Assembly: GCF_008386505.1 (NCBI RefSeq)
Contig: NZ_VUNZ01000001.1
Span: 1,729,937 to 1,793,936, forward strand
Direction: 5' to 3'
DNA: 64,000 bases
Source: Chryseobacterium sediminis
GTDB taxonomy: Bacteria; Bacteroidota; Bacteroidia; Flavobacteriales; Weeksellaceae
The translations under genes were made by a program, and so were the position numbers. Numbering within the stretch: position 1 is the stretch's first letter; each line of letters begins with the position of its first letter. The notes under the pieces were generated by a model that saw nothing but the letters and a program-made list of their open reading frames with translations, had not been told where the DNA came from and searched no databases. Positions 50,871 to 59,204 of this stretch are shown here, piece by piece.

Positions 50871-51200
50871 ATGAATACCGAAAATACCAAAGCGCAAATG
50901 CGAAAAGGAATTCTGGAATTCTGTATTCTAAGTCTCATCAATAATCGCGAAATGTATGTTTCTGATCTTATTGATGAACTGAAAAAAGGAAAACTGGATG
51001 TAGTAGAAGGAACCCTCTACCCTCTTCTTACAAGACTTAAAAACGGAGAGTTTCTCTCTTACAGATGGGAAGAATCTACAGGAGGACCACCCAGAAAATA
51101 TTATCAGATCACAGAAAAAGGAAAACTTTTCCTGGATGAACTTCAAAATACATGGAATGAGCTGACAGCCTCAGTAAACCACATCACCCAACAAAATTAA
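50871..51200 (+). CDS. PadR family transcriptional regulator
   Basis: 109-residue winged-helix repressor of the short PadR type: MRKGILEFCILSLINNREMYVSDLIDEL, the recognition part VVEGTLYPLLTRLKNGEFLS, and the wing YRWEESTGGPPRKYYQITEKG. The short C-terminal helix forms the dimer. Followed after 11 bp by a PspC-domain gene, the standard Bacteroidota pairing, so it probably regulates its own operon in response to envelope stress or a small ligand. Confidence 0.92.
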   Translation: MNTENTKAQMRKGILEFCILSLINNREMYVSDLIDELKKGKLDVVEGTLYPLLTRLKNGEFLSYRWEESTGGPPRKYYQITEKGKLFLDELQNTWNELTASVNHITQQN

Positions 51201-51211
51201 AAAACAAAGCT

Positions 51212-52933
51212 ATGAACAAGACACTCTCAATAGGACTCGCAGGTTTTTCTTTTACCATAGAAGAACACGCATATATAAAGCTCAGCGATTACCTGAACGC
51301 ACTGAGAAGCTCACTTGAGGCTTCAGAAGCAGATGAGGTAATGCATGACATAGAAATAAGAATGGTGGAGATCTTCAAAGATTCTCTGGGAAAACGCGAA
51401 GTGATTAACGATACCGATGTAGAAAAGGTAATCGCACAGATCGGAAGCCCTGAAAAAATTGAAGAACAGGAAGAGGCTTATTTTTCTGAAAAAACATCTA
51501 CCAGAAAGAATTATTCAGGAAACAATTATACCGATAAAAAACAACTGTTCCGTGATCCGGAAAAACAAAAAGTAGCAGGGGTTTGCGCAGGTTTAGCTCA
51601 ATATGTAGGAATGGATATTACTACCATGAGAGCCATCTGGCTGGGAATCTTCGTATTAGGAATTTTCACTGCAGCAATCTCTTCTTCACTGATCGGTCTT
51701 TTATATGTAATCCTTTGGATCGTACTTCCAAAAGCTGAAACAGCGGCAGATTTCCTGAAAATGCAGGGAAAGCCTATGAACTTCGACAATCTTAAGAATG
51801 AGTCTAATAAATTGGTTCAGTTTGCCAATGAATCTACTCAGAGGGTCGGAGAAATATACAACGAAAACAAACCTTACATCAACAATGCAGGAAGTGGAGT
51901 TTGGAATATATTCAAATATATCGTAGGAGGATTCTTCGTATTGATGGCTGTAGGAAGCATTATCGGAGTATTTGTATTATTCGGTCTTTTCGGAATGGAT
52001 ACAGATTTCCCGGGAGCTAATGAGATCAGATTCTATATGGATGACCAGGGACTTGATAAAGTATTGGCTGCCATGATGGTAATCGGAAGCTTAATTCCGG
52101 CAATTCTTTTCAGCTTATTAAGTATTAAGATATTCTCTCCAAAAACAAAACTGAGAAATATCGGATGGGTTATAGGAGGTTTATTCCTTCTTCTGATCGG
52201 ACTGGGAACTTACTTCGGAATAAGCATGGCTAAGAAAGACATGATTTACAGAGGAAGCAAGGAGGATGTAGAAAATGTGGCCATCAACACTACTTCAGAT
52301 ACATTATATGTAGATGTAAAACAAATCAACATACCTCAGAATTTTAAAGCTTATAATAATGATATTTATTCTGACAAAAGATCTGTGTATGAAGAAGACT
52401 ATATCTCAGTAGACGTTACAAGAAAAGCTGATATCAAAACACCTTATCTGATCATCAAAAAAGAAGGAAAAGGATACAATTTCCCAATCCAGCTGACAGT
52501 TCCTGTAGAAGTTGTAAACAATAAAATACTACTTCCAAACTATATCAAATATCCATATGAACACAGATTCAGAGACTATAGCCTGGAATATGAACTTGTA
52601 GTTCCGCAAAAAGCAAGGGTTATTTCAATGAACCAAAACCATATCCATATGGACGGTGACTTAGATGGAGACGGGATCAATGATGAAGATCAGGACAGCG
52701 ATGAAGACAACAACAATGTCAGAATTGAAAAAAATAAAATCACGGTAAACGGTTCCAGTATTGAGTACAACTCTGATGACAAAGACAGCATCATTGTAAA
52801 CGGTAAAAAAGTTCCAAACAACCAGGCAAAGAAAGTAATTGATTCTGCAGTGTCTAATATCAAAAAATCAAATAAAGATATGGACATTAAGATCAAAGAC
52901 GGAAAAAACGAAATTTCCATACAAACTAAATAA
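51212..52933 (+). CDS. PspC-domain membrane protein
   Basis: 573 residues. N-terminal cytoplasmic segment (about 1-105) with an SEADEVMHDIEIRMVEIFKD region; PspC domain (about 108-175: LFRDPEKQKVAGVCAGLAQY ... ILWIVLPKAE); two to three further membrane helices (about 235-265, 290-310, 320-345); and a C-terminal extracytoplasmic domain (about 360-573) with an acidic DGDLDGDGINDEDQD stretch like a calcium-binding repeat. PspC proteins sense or counter membrane stress. The long C-terminal domain is the form common in Bacteroidota. Co-transcribed with padR. Confidence 0.88.
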   Translation: MNKTLSIGLAGFSFTIEEHAYIKLSDYLNALRSSLEASEADEVMHDIEIRMVEIFKDSLGKREVINDTDVEKVIAQIGSPEKIEEQEEAYFSEKTSTRKNYSGNNYTDKKQLFRDPEKQKVAGVCAGLAQYVGMDITTMRAIWLGIFVLGIFTAAISSSLIGLLYVILWIVLPKAETAADFLKMQGKPMNFDNLKNESNKLVQFANESTQRVGEIYNENKPYINNAGSGVWNIFKYIVGGFFVLMAVGSIIGVFVLFGLFGMDTDFPGANEIRFYMDDQGLDKVLAAMMVIGSLIPAILFSLLSIKIFSPKTKLRNIGWVIGGLFLLLIGLGTYFGISMAKKDMIYRGSKEDVENVAINTTSDTLYVDVKQINIPQNFKAYNNDIYSDKRSVYEEDYISVDVTRKADIKTPYLIIKKEGKGYNFPIQLTVPVEVVNNKILLPNYIKYPYEHRFRDYSLEYELVVPQKARVISMNQNHIHMDGDLDGDGINDEDQDSDEDNNNVRIEKNKITVNGSSIEYNSDDKDSIIVNGKKVPNNQAKKVIDSAVSNIKKSNKDMDIKIKDGKNEISIQTK

Positions 52934-53053
52934 TTAACTTCAGAGAGTGGTAGAAGGTGTGGGTGGATGGCAACCGTTTGAAATTCACACCCTTCTTCTC
53001 TCAGAAAAGTGAAAATAAAGCTATATTTAGTTCGTTATGTAAAAAAAAAGTTT

Positions 53054-53061
53054 TAATTTCG
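53054..53061 (+). promoter_or_regulatory. Imperfect -7 box before the small ORF
   Basis: TAATTTCG, one mismatch to TAnnTTTG, 46 nt before the ATG at 53108. Low confidence. Confidence 0.3.
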
Positions 53062-53107
53062 TAGAGCTAAAATTTAATAACTAATCAACCAAAAACACAG
53101 CCTTATC

Positions 53108-53170
53108 ATGATACAATTTGCAATGGAATTCGTAATGAAAATCGTAGATTTAATTAGCGGTTTGTTTTAA
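53108..53170 (+). CDS. Putative small amphipathic peptide (20 aa)
   Basis: An ATG-to-TAA frame of 21 codons encoding MIQFAMEFVMKIVDLISGLF. Polar residues Gln3, Glu7, Lys11, Asp14 and Ser17 fall at 3-4 residue steps, giving an amphipathic helix with a narrow polar face; all other residues are hydrophobic or Gly/Ala. Size and form recall phenol-soluble-modulin-like or membrane-active peptides, but no family is recognised. It lies in a 315-bp gap, has an imperfect -7 box upstream and a strong terminator 28 bp downstream, so a dedicated ~170-nt transcript is plausible. Could also be a chance ORF or part of a small RNA. Confidence 0.4.
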   Translation: MIQFAMEFVMKIVDLISGLF

Positions 53171-53187
53171 GAGCGATAATATTTCAA

Positions 53188-53195
53188 TATATTTG
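53188..53195 (+). promoter_or_regulatory. -7 box of the PlsC-like gene
   Basis: TATATTTG, 53 nt before the ATG at 53249. Transcription would start near 53200, at the base of the hairpin listed next. Confidence 0.5.
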
Positions 53196-53197
53196 TA

Positions 53198-53234
53198 AAG
53201 TATAACCAAAGTTTGGTTATACTTTTTTGTTTTT
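53198..53234 (+). terminator. Terminator of the small-ORF transcript
   Basis: AGTATAACCAAA / TTTGGTTATACT is a perfect 12-bp stem followed by TTTTTGTTTTT. It lies between the small ORF and the PlsC-like gene, and may also become the 5' hairpin of the latter's mRNA. Confidence 0.8.
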
Positions 53235-53248
53235 AATTCAAGAAATCT

Positions 53249-53836
53249 ATGAAAAAGCTGATAGGCAAAGCAATGTTAAAAATATTAGGCTGGAAAGTCG
53301 TTCTGCAGGGCGATGTAAACAACCTGAACAGGTGTATCCTTGTAGTAGCACCGCACACCCATAATATGGAATATATTTTAGGGAATTTCGCCTATTGGTC
53401 TCTGGAAAAACCCTTAAAAATCATTATTAAGGATGCTCATACCAAAGCCTGGTACGGAAGTATTGTAAAAGGACTTGGAGGTATTGGGATTGACAGAAGC
53501 CAGAAAAATGATCTGGTAAATTTCGTAGCTAACCAGTTTGCTAAAGAAGATTTCAGCCTTGTGATTACTCCGGAAGGAACAAGAAGCTGGGTTCCGAAAT
53601 GGAGAAAAGGGTTCTATCATATGGCATTGGCAGCGAAAGTACCTATCGTACTGGCCGCTGGTGATTTTAAAAGAAACATTGTTTATCTGGGATATACAAT
53701 TCCGTACGAAAGAATAGCATCAGTCCCTTTTTCAGAAATCATGCAGGAAATTCAGGATTATTATGTCAAAAATGACATTGTCCCTAAAGTTCCGGAAAAC
53801 TGGAATCCTAATATTATGGGAACCGGTACTGAATAA
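53249..53836 (+). CDS. PlsC-like lysophospholipid acyltransferase family protein
   Basis: 195 residues of the glycerolipid acyltransferase fold. Motif I region is APHTHNMEYILGNFAYWS, where the usual HX4D catalytic pair reads HTHNME, i.e. HX4E. Motif III is VITPEGTRSWVPKWRKGFYH (PEGTRS) and motif IV VPIVLAAG. Such enzymes move an acyl chain from CoA or ACP to lysophosphatidic acid or related acceptors. The Asp-to-Glu change is seen in part of this short family, so activity is likely but not certain. A hotdog thioesterase gene follows after 33 bp and may be co-transcribed. Confidence 0.85.
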   Translation: MKKLIGKAMLKILGWKVVLQGDVNNLNRCILVVAPHTHNMEYILGNFAYWSLEKPLKIIIKDAHTKAWYGSIVKGLGGIGIDRSQKNDLVNFVANQFAKEDFSLVITPEGTRSWVPKWRKGFYHMALAAKVPIVLAAGDFKRNIVYLGYTIPYERIASVPFSEIMQEIQDYYVKNDIVPKVPENWNPNIMGTGTE

Positions 53837-53869
53837 ATGCTAGATGCTAAATTAAATCAATTATAAGAA

Positions 53870-54298
53870 ATGAAAGGTCAGACAAAAGAAGAAATATTAG
53901 AATTCATCAATAACTGGGGTGACGTAACGCTTGCAAAAACTCTTGAGATAAAATTTATAGATATTGATCTGGAAAATGAAACCCTTACTGCCACGATGCC
54001 GGTTCTTCCAAGAACGCATCAGCCGTTTGGGATCATGCACGGAGGAGCAAGCTGTGTTTTGGCTGAAACTTTAGGATCAAGCCTGTCTAATATCTTTATC
54101 GATGGCGAAAAATATTATGGAGTGGGAACCAATATCAATTCTAATCATTTAAGAAGCAAAAAGGATGGAATTGTAACAGCTACAGCGCGTTTTATCAGAA
54201 AAGGGAAAACAATGCATGTTTCTGAAATTGAAATCCGTGACGAAAAAGGTGTTTTAATCAATCATACAACGATGACGAATAATATCATTCACAGATAA
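53870..54298 (+). CDS. menI: Hotdog-fold thioesterase (PaaI/YdiI-like), likely DHNA-CoA thioesterase
   Basis: 142 residues. The signature HQPFGIMHGGASCVLAETLGSS holds the conserved HGG and the catalytic Glu of the YdiI/PaaI branch; GVGTNINSNHLRSKKDG and IVTATARFIRKGKTMHVSEI follow in the expected order. Directly downstream (156 bp) lies an isochorismate synthase gene, the first enzyme of menaquinone synthesis, which makes DHNA-CoA hydrolysis (MenI) the best guess; other acyl-CoA substrates are possible. Ends in a clear terminator. Confidence 0.85.
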   Translation: MKGQTKEEILEFINNWGDVTLAKTLEIKFIDIDLENETLTATMPVLPRTHQPFGIMHGGASCVLAETLGSSLSNIFIDGEKYYGVGTNINSNHLRSKKDGIVTATARFIRKGKTMHVSEIEIRDEKGVLINHTTMTNNIIHR

Positions 54299-54317
54299 GT
54301 TGTACAACATAAAAAAT

Positions 54318-54353
54318 AAAGAGCTTAAAATAAATTTAAGCTCTTTTTATTTT
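54318..54353 (+). terminator. Terminator after the hotdog thioesterase gene
   Basis: AAAGAGCTTAAA / TTTAAGCTCTTT stem with T-rich 3' flank. It shows the isochorismate synthase gene has its own transcript. Confidence 0.8.
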
Positions 54354-54373
54354 GACATCTTTAAGACTAGTAA

Positions 54374-54381
54374 TACCTTTG
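54374..54381 (+). promoter_or_regulatory. -7 box of the isochorismate synthase gene
   Basis: TACCTTTG, 73 nt before the ATG at 54455. Confidence 0.5.
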
Positions 54382-54454
54382 CAGAAAGCAAAATCACACT
54401 GGGAATTTCCTATATTATTTCCCGTTATTGATTTTCAAAATTACTTCATAGCTC

Positions 54455-55423
54455 ATGATTTATTTTAAACTTCCTTTCGACGAAAGACTACTGTCTGCCG
54501 ATGAAAAAAATATAAAAAATGCAGTCAGTTTTTATTCCTACAATGGTTTAGACCAAATTAGCTTCCATGGAAATATTGTTGAAGTTAATGCTGAAGAATT
54601 CATTCACACCTCAATTACAAACGAAGAATTGATCAATGACTCAACAAATTCTGCTGCTGAAACTAAGGAAGAATACTGTAAAACATTACAGGAAGTCATT
54701 GAAGTGATCAAAGAAAATAATCTTCCAAAACTTGTTTATTCAAGAAGAAAGATCTTTACAGACTTTTATACAATCAATTATAGAGAGAGTTTTAAAAACC
54801 TCTGCGAATCTTACCCAAATGCTTTCAGATATCTGTTTAATGACGGACAAAATGCGTGGATGGGAGCTTTCTCCGAAGTGCTGGGGAGATTCAATAAAAC
54901 AACTCACGAGTTTGAAACTATGGCTTTAGCAGGTACTCTTCCGGTATCTGAAGAATGGTCTGAAAAAGAAATTGAAGAACAAAAACCTGTAACAACCTAT
55001 ATTCAGGAGATTCTCAAAAATTATTCTGACCATGTAAAACAGTCGGAAACCTATGATCACATTTCAGGAAACATAAAACATCTACGCACAGATTTTACAA
55101 CTCATATTAAAGCAGAGGACCTTGATAAGCTCATTCAGGATTTACATCCTACTCCTGCTGTTTGTGGAATTCCTAAAGATTTTTGCAACGAAAATATTCG
55201 TAAATATGAGAAATTTCCACGTGAATTCTATGCCGGTTACATCAAGATCGAAACTGAAGAAAGTATTCTGTATTTTGTGAATCTTCGTTGTGCAAGACTT
55301 TATAAAGACTCTGTACATGTTTTTGTAGGAGGTGGAATTACTGCCCAAAGCAATCCGGAAAAAGAATGGACCGAAACAGAACTGAAGTCTGAGGCAATAT
55401 TGAAAAATCTGGTTATTTCTTAG
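54455..55423 (+). CDS. menF: Isochorismate synthase / chorismate-binding enzyme
   Basis: 322 residues of the chorismate-utilising fold: KLVYSRRKIFTDF (about 90-102), WMGAFSEVLGRFN, FETMALAGTLPVSEEW, the late core DLHPTPAVCGIPKDF, REFYAGYI and VFVGGGITAQSNPEKEWTETE. It should turn chorismate into isochorismate for menaquinone. Shorter than typical MenF (about 400 aa) because the N-terminal subdomain is reduced, as is usual in Flavobacteriia. The adjacent likely MenI gene supports the menaquinone role; a siderophore-type role is not suggested by neighbours. Confidence 0.85.
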   Translation: MIYFKLPFDERLLSADEKNIKNAVSFYSYNGLDQISFHGNIVEVNAEEFIHTSITNEELINDSTNSAAETKEEYCKTLQEVIEVIKENNLPKLVYSRRKIFTDFYTINYRESFKNLCESYPNAFRYLFNDGQNAWMGAFSEVLGRFNKTTHEFETMALAGTLPVSEEWSEKEIEEQKPVTTYIQEILKNYSDHVKQSETYDHISGNIKHLRTDFTTHIKAEDLDKLIQDLHPTPAVCGIPKDFCNENIRKYEKFPREFYAGYIKIETEESILYFVNLRCARLYKDSVHVFVGGGITAQSNPEKEWTETELKSEAILKNLVIS

Positions 55424-55769
55424 TATTTGTAGATTTGCCCACAAATTCCGCAGATTTTCACGGATGTTTGCGTATATTTTTCTTTGCTGAGTGAAACGCC
55501 CTTGCGAACGACTCCAATGCTATTTATAAAACTTTGTGAACATTGCGTTGTAAAATAGTTTTGGTTAAAGCCAATAGAAATTCATACCTTATTTTAAACG
55601 GGTTAAAACCCGCTCCTATTGATATAAAAAAACTAATGGCAACCAGCCCTGCTACCTACCACCTATTGCCTGCTATCCGCAACCTATTACCTAATCCCTG
55701 CAACCTAATAAAAACAAAAAACCTCCTTCAAAAAGAAAGAGGCTAGTATCTATATTGAAAAGATTCAAT
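55424..55769. other. Intergenic region with palindromic and C-rich degenerate repeats
   Basis: 346 bp with no plausible gene. It holds a copy of the GGGTTAAAACCC/TCCTATTGA element (55563-55622) and a pyrimidine-rich tract of CTACCTACCACCTATTGC type (about 55647-55710) that looks like degenerate slippage repeats. A weak AACCTCCTT / AAGAGGCT hairpin with flanking A runs at 55720-55745 may terminate the convergent transcripts. Confidence 0.55.
55563..55622. repeat. Palindromic intergenic element, copy d
   Basis: GGTTAAAGCCAATAGAAAT on the left, CGGGTTAAAACCCG on the right, ending TCCTATTGA. Same design as copies a-c with compensating changes in the stem (GGGTTAAAACCC for GGGCTAAAGCCC). Confidence 0.7.
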
Positions 55770-55970
55770 TTATTTCTTTACACCTATTCTGCTCCAGGTA
55801 TCCATTACAAAAAGTAAGATAAGACCTATTGCAGCAGCAGATGCTGAAAATACAAATCTTACATTATCTTCATCTCCTAAGATATCTGTTGTCTGCCAGT
55901 TGATCGCATAAAGATTGATGGCGATGAATACAATAAACAGTACTAAAAATACTTTATAAAACTTCTTCAT
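55770..55970 (-). CDS. Small two-helix membrane protein, unknown function
   Basis: 66 residues with two predicted membrane helices (FYKVFLVLFIVFIAINLYAI and FVFSASAAAIGLILLFVMDT) and a short, acidic loop between (DILGDEDNVR). It starts 5 bp after the marC-like gene and is surely co-transcribed. No known motif; could be an accessory subunit of the MarC protein. Confidence 0.75.
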   Translation of the reverse strand: MKKFYKVFLVLFIVFIAINLYAINWQTTDILGDEDNVRFVFSASAAAIGLILLFVMDTWSRIGVKK

Positions 55971-55975
55971 GACTC

Positions 55976-56578
55976 TTAAAAATTAATATAATTCTGCACT
56001 AACTGGGCAAAATTTGCGGTGAATAATTTAATTGAAATTGCCAAAAGGATAATTCCGAAAACTTTTTGAAGGATCATCAAAGTAGCATCCCCAATTTTTC
56101 TCTCCAACCATTTCGCTGATTTCAGCACCAAATATACGAAAATTGTATTAAGAATAATTCCCAAGATAATATTAATATCATGAAATTCAGCTCTCAGAGA
56201 CAGTGCAGTGGTTAAGGTTCCAGCTCCTGCAACCAGCGGAAATGCGATGGGTACAATAGATGCGGCCTTTGCTTCAGTTGTTTTATTAATTTCAATTCCT
56301 AAAATCATTTCCAGGGCTATGACAAAAATCACAAAAGCTCCGGCAATAGCAAAGGAATTTACATCTACTCCAATAAGCTTAAGAATTTTATTTCCTACGA
56401 AAAGGAAAACAATCATAATAGCACCGGCAGTGATTGCAGCCTTTCCGGCCTCAATCTGTCCAAACTTCTGCTGAAGACTTACGATAATAGGAACTGAGCC
56501 GATAATGTCAATAACGGCAAAAAGAACCATAAAGCTGGTAACGACCTCTTTAATAGAGAAACCATCAAGAATTTCCAT
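55976..56578 (-). CDS. MarC family membrane protein
   Basis: 200 residues, six predicted membrane helices. Family landmarks: FMVLFAVIDIIGSVPIIVSL near the start, AGAFVIFVIALEMILG, and IVPIAFPLVAGAGTLTTALS, the conserved PLVAGPG-like loop. MarC proteins are of unknown transport function, despite the old link to antibiotic resistance. Followed 5 bp later by a 66-aa membrane protein. Confidence 0.9.
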   Translation of the reverse strand: MEILDGFSIKEVVTSFMVLFAVIDIIGSVPIIVSLQQKFGQIEAGKAAITAGAIMIVFLFVGNKILKLIGVDVNSFAIAGAFVIFVIALEMILGIEINKTTEAKAASIVPIAFPLVAGAGTLTTALSLRAEFHDINIILGIILNTIFVYLVLKSAKWLERKIGDATLMILQKVFGIILLAISIKLFTANFAQLVQNYINF

Positions 56579-56600
56579 CTCTTTGTAATTAAAAATTTCG

Positions 56601-56608
56601 CAAAAATA
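56601..56608 (-). promoter_or_regulatory. -7 box of the marC-like gene
   Basis: TATTTTTG on the minus strand, 22 nt before the ATG at 56578; lies between batD and marC. Confidence 0.5.
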
Positions 56609-56622
56609 TGAAAATAAACTGA

Positions 56623-58362
56623 TTATTTGCTAATTTGTGAATACAAATTAACAATTGTTTTCAAAAGTTCTTCAAGTGCATCAGCAGATTTCACAGGATT
56701 GTATTTTTCCATTTGAACTCTCTGCTGCAATTTGCTGTATTCTTCTGCAACTGAAGCACCTTTGTGCTTTTCAAGAAAAGTCTTAAACTCTGCTGTAGAG
56801 CCTTGGAAATACTGACTTCTCACTTCCTGATCCAATTCCTCCAGTGTTGTAAAGAACTTTTCGTACTCACCGTTATCTTTAAGATTTTCCAGATATCCGA
56901 AATAATCATTGATATCTGTTTTCATCAATTCTCGGATCTCTTTTTCGGTTTCAGCCACTGAACCTAAGGGTTTTGACGGTACAGTTTCCCTAACTAATGT
57001 ACGTTTTTTTTGCCAATTTTTAAATAACAGATAAGCAACAAATAAGCTTATCAGAATGGCAATATTCGTTAAAAGGATGTTCCAGTGGAATTTACTTTTT
57101 TCTTTTACTTTAAATGAAGTGGTTTTTAAAACCGGAGTGTTTACTGTCTCCAGAAGGTTATTGGTATATTCATTTACTTTTTCTACCGTAGAGCGGGCTT
57201 CCAGGATCTGATCGTGAGAAAAGGCATTCAGATCCAGAGTTTTTTGTCCCAGATCTACATATTCTTTGTTTTCAGGATTAAAGAAAGCAAATTGTTCAGT
57301 TTTAATAGAGATTGCCCCTGATTTTTTTGGAATAATGACATAATTAGCCAGAATCTCACCCTTCATTCCTGCAGTTCCCGGAGAAACTTTGGAGGTAATT
57401 TTCGGAGGAAAAATTTCATAATCCGGAGATGCTGCAATTTTAGGAAGTTCCATATCCGGTAAGTTTCCTTCTCCTGAAACCTTCACTACAACATTCAGTG
57501 GCTTCTTGGCTTCCGGTTTTTCTTTGGAAGCATTATATACGTTAACATTAAAGTTTCCGACTGCATTTTTAAAACACTCAGGCGCGCCTTCCGGAAGCTT
57601 CCTTACATTGATTTTTACTTTATTGGAAACAATCTTGGTTTTATTAGAATAAGTACTTACAGAGGCTGATACCCCAGGAACTTCTACATATCCGGCTTCA
57701 TTAGGAAATACCATAAACATGGCCAGCACCTGTGAAGGCATATTCCCATATCCGGAAGGATCTATCTCTGATTTATCGAAATTGATAGGATGTACGTTGA
57801 TATTATCCTGCTGCGGAAGATGGATATTTTTCACCTTTCTCAGGTTATCCATATTTCTTGAGTACACTCTAAGAACAGCAATGGTAGGCTGATCTTGATA
57901 GACTTCCCGATCATCAATCTCCATATTCAGATAGACATCATTGGATGTGTTGGCAGCTAATGATCTTCTGTCAACAATATCCCGGATATTGACATCGAAA
58001 GGTTCTGTTTTGTAGATTCTGTTGTTTACTGTAACCAGAACCGACCCTATTTTTATTTTCCCTTTTTTCTTTGGCTCAAGGGCAATTCTGGATACTTTTT
58101 GAGTAATTAAAGTATTGGTAGCGGGATCAATCACGGTATTGGTAACGGATCCGCTTCCTATGATATTAAATTTTGAAAGATCCGGAAGCTGGAAACCTGT
58201 CTGCTGTACAAGATCACTTCCGTTAAGTTCAAGAACAATGGTAAGGTTTACAATATCTTTCCCTCCATACTCGGATTTATCAGCATCCAGAGTAAGATTT
58301 ACCTGTCCGTAAGTAATTACGGATGCAAGGGTAAGCAATATGTAAATCAATTTGTGCTGCAT
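56623..58362 (-). CDS. batD: BatD family protein
   Basis: 579 residues from the ATG at 58362, whose A overlaps the batC stop (TGATG); the TTG and GTG codons just upstream are unlikely starts. Signal peptide (LIYILLTLASVITYGQ), tandem Ig-like extracytoplasmic domains with GSGSVTNTVIDPATN and VSGEGNLPDMELPKI segments (to about residue 410), one membrane helix (about 430-450), and a charged helical cytoplasmic tail. BatD belongs to the Bat (Bacteroides aerotolerance) system, an envelope complex thought to protect against oxidative or cell-envelope stress. Last gene of the operon. Confidence 0.9.
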   Translation of the reverse strand: MQHKLIYILLTLASVITYGQVNLTLDADKSEYGGKDIVNLTIVLELNGSDLVQQTGFQLPDLSKFNIIGSGSVTNTVIDPATNTLITQKVSRIALEPKKKGKIKIGSVLVTVNNRIYKTEPFDVNIRDIVDRRSLAANTSNDVYLNMEIDDREVYQDQPTIAVLRVYSRNMDNLRKVKNIHLPQQDNINVHPINFDKSEIDPSGYGNMPSQVLAMFMVFPNEAGYVEVPGVSASVSTYSNKTKIVSNKVKINVRKLPEGAPECFKNAVGNFNVNVYNASKEKPEAKKPLNVVVKVSGEGNLPDMELPKIAASPDYEIFPPKITSKVSPGTAGMKGEILANYVIIPKKSGAISIKTEQFAFFNPENKEYVDLGQKTLDLNAFSHDQILEARSTVEKVNEYTNNLLETVNTPVLKTTSFKVKEKSKFHWNILLTNIAILISLFVAYLLFKNWQKKRTLVRETVPSKPLGSVAETEKEIRELMKTDINDYFGYLENLKDNGEYEKFFTTLEELDQEVRSQYFQGSTAEFKTFLEKHKGASVAEEYSKLQQRVQMEKYNPVKSADALEELLKTIVNLYSQISK

Positions 58363-59105
58363 CACCAATCTTTCTCGTTGCTTTCAGGCATCGAATAAGA
58401 ATTTTTGTTTAAAATTCTTCTGGCGGTTTCTTTTTCTTTTTCGTTTATTTTATCTAAGATCGCATTTTCAAGATTCTTAGGCATTCTGCCTTCATTATTC
58501 TGATTCTGCTTAGGATTATCACCTTGGTCGCTTTTACCTTCGTTTTGCGGGCCATTTCCCTGATCCTGTTTTTTATCTTTGTCGCCTTTCTGATCATCCC
58601 CTTTGTTCTGATCATTTCCACCGCCACCTTTACCTGAGTTATTCTGCTGGTTCTTTTGTTGTTCTTTTTCTTTCTCTTTCAGCTTGGCAATCTCATAATT
58701 TTTTCTTGTTACCTCACTGTAGGGATCCTGCTTCAGCGCTTTCTTATAAAAATCAGCAGCTTTTTCCGGCTGATTCATCTGCATATAAGCATTCCCTAAA
58801 TTATGAAGAGCGGCAGTCTTATCAGGAAGTGTTTGTGAAAGTTTTTCTGCTTTTTCAAACTCTGTCTTTGCCTCTTCGTATTTTTTACTTTTATAGAGAG
58901 CATTCCCCATGTTATAATGAGCAGTAAAATCTTTATCATTAGACTTTATTGCTTCCATATATTTTGAGGAGGCTCCGTCATAGTCTTTACCGTCAAATTT
59001 CTGGTTGCCTTCATGAACTAAATTTCTGTAGTTTTCCTGCCCAAACAAGAAGCCTGAGAATGAGATGACGACAATAAACGATAAAAATATGATTTTAGTA
59101 TTCAT
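58362..59105 (-). CDS. batC: TPR protein BatC
   Basis: 247 residues from the ATG at 59105 (the upstream TTG is unlikely). Signal peptide or N-terminal helix (TKIIFLSFIVVISFSGFLFG), three to four TPR repeats (about 25-145: NQKFDGKDYDGASSKYMEAI, HYNMGNALYKSKKYEEAKTE, LHNLGNAYMQMNQPEKAADF), then a long Gln/Asn/Gly/Lys-rich low-complexity stretch (about 150-210) and a short charged C-terminus. It is expected to be the scaffold between the BatA/B von Willebrand proteins and BatD. 90 bp after batB, one base overlapped with batD. Confidence 0.88.
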   Translation of the reverse strand: MNTKIIFLSFIVVISFSGFLFGQENYRNLVHEGNQKFDGKDYDGASSKYMEAIKSNDKDFTAHYNMGNALYKSKKYEEAKTEFEKAEKLSQTLPDKTAALHNLGNAYMQMNQPEKAADFYKKALKQDPYSEVTRKNYEIAKLKEKEKEQQKNQQNNSGKGGGGNDQNKGDDQKGDKDKKQDQGNGPQNEGKSDQGDNPKQNQNNEGRMPKNLENAILDKINEKEKETARRILNKNSYSMPESNEKDW

Positions 59106-59204
59106 CACTTGCAAAATTATTCCTTTATATGTTAAGAAACAGAGTTTTATTTGTTAAAATTCGGTTAAAGTACTTGTAGAATTTCTTCTATATAAAGAGG
59201 AAAT

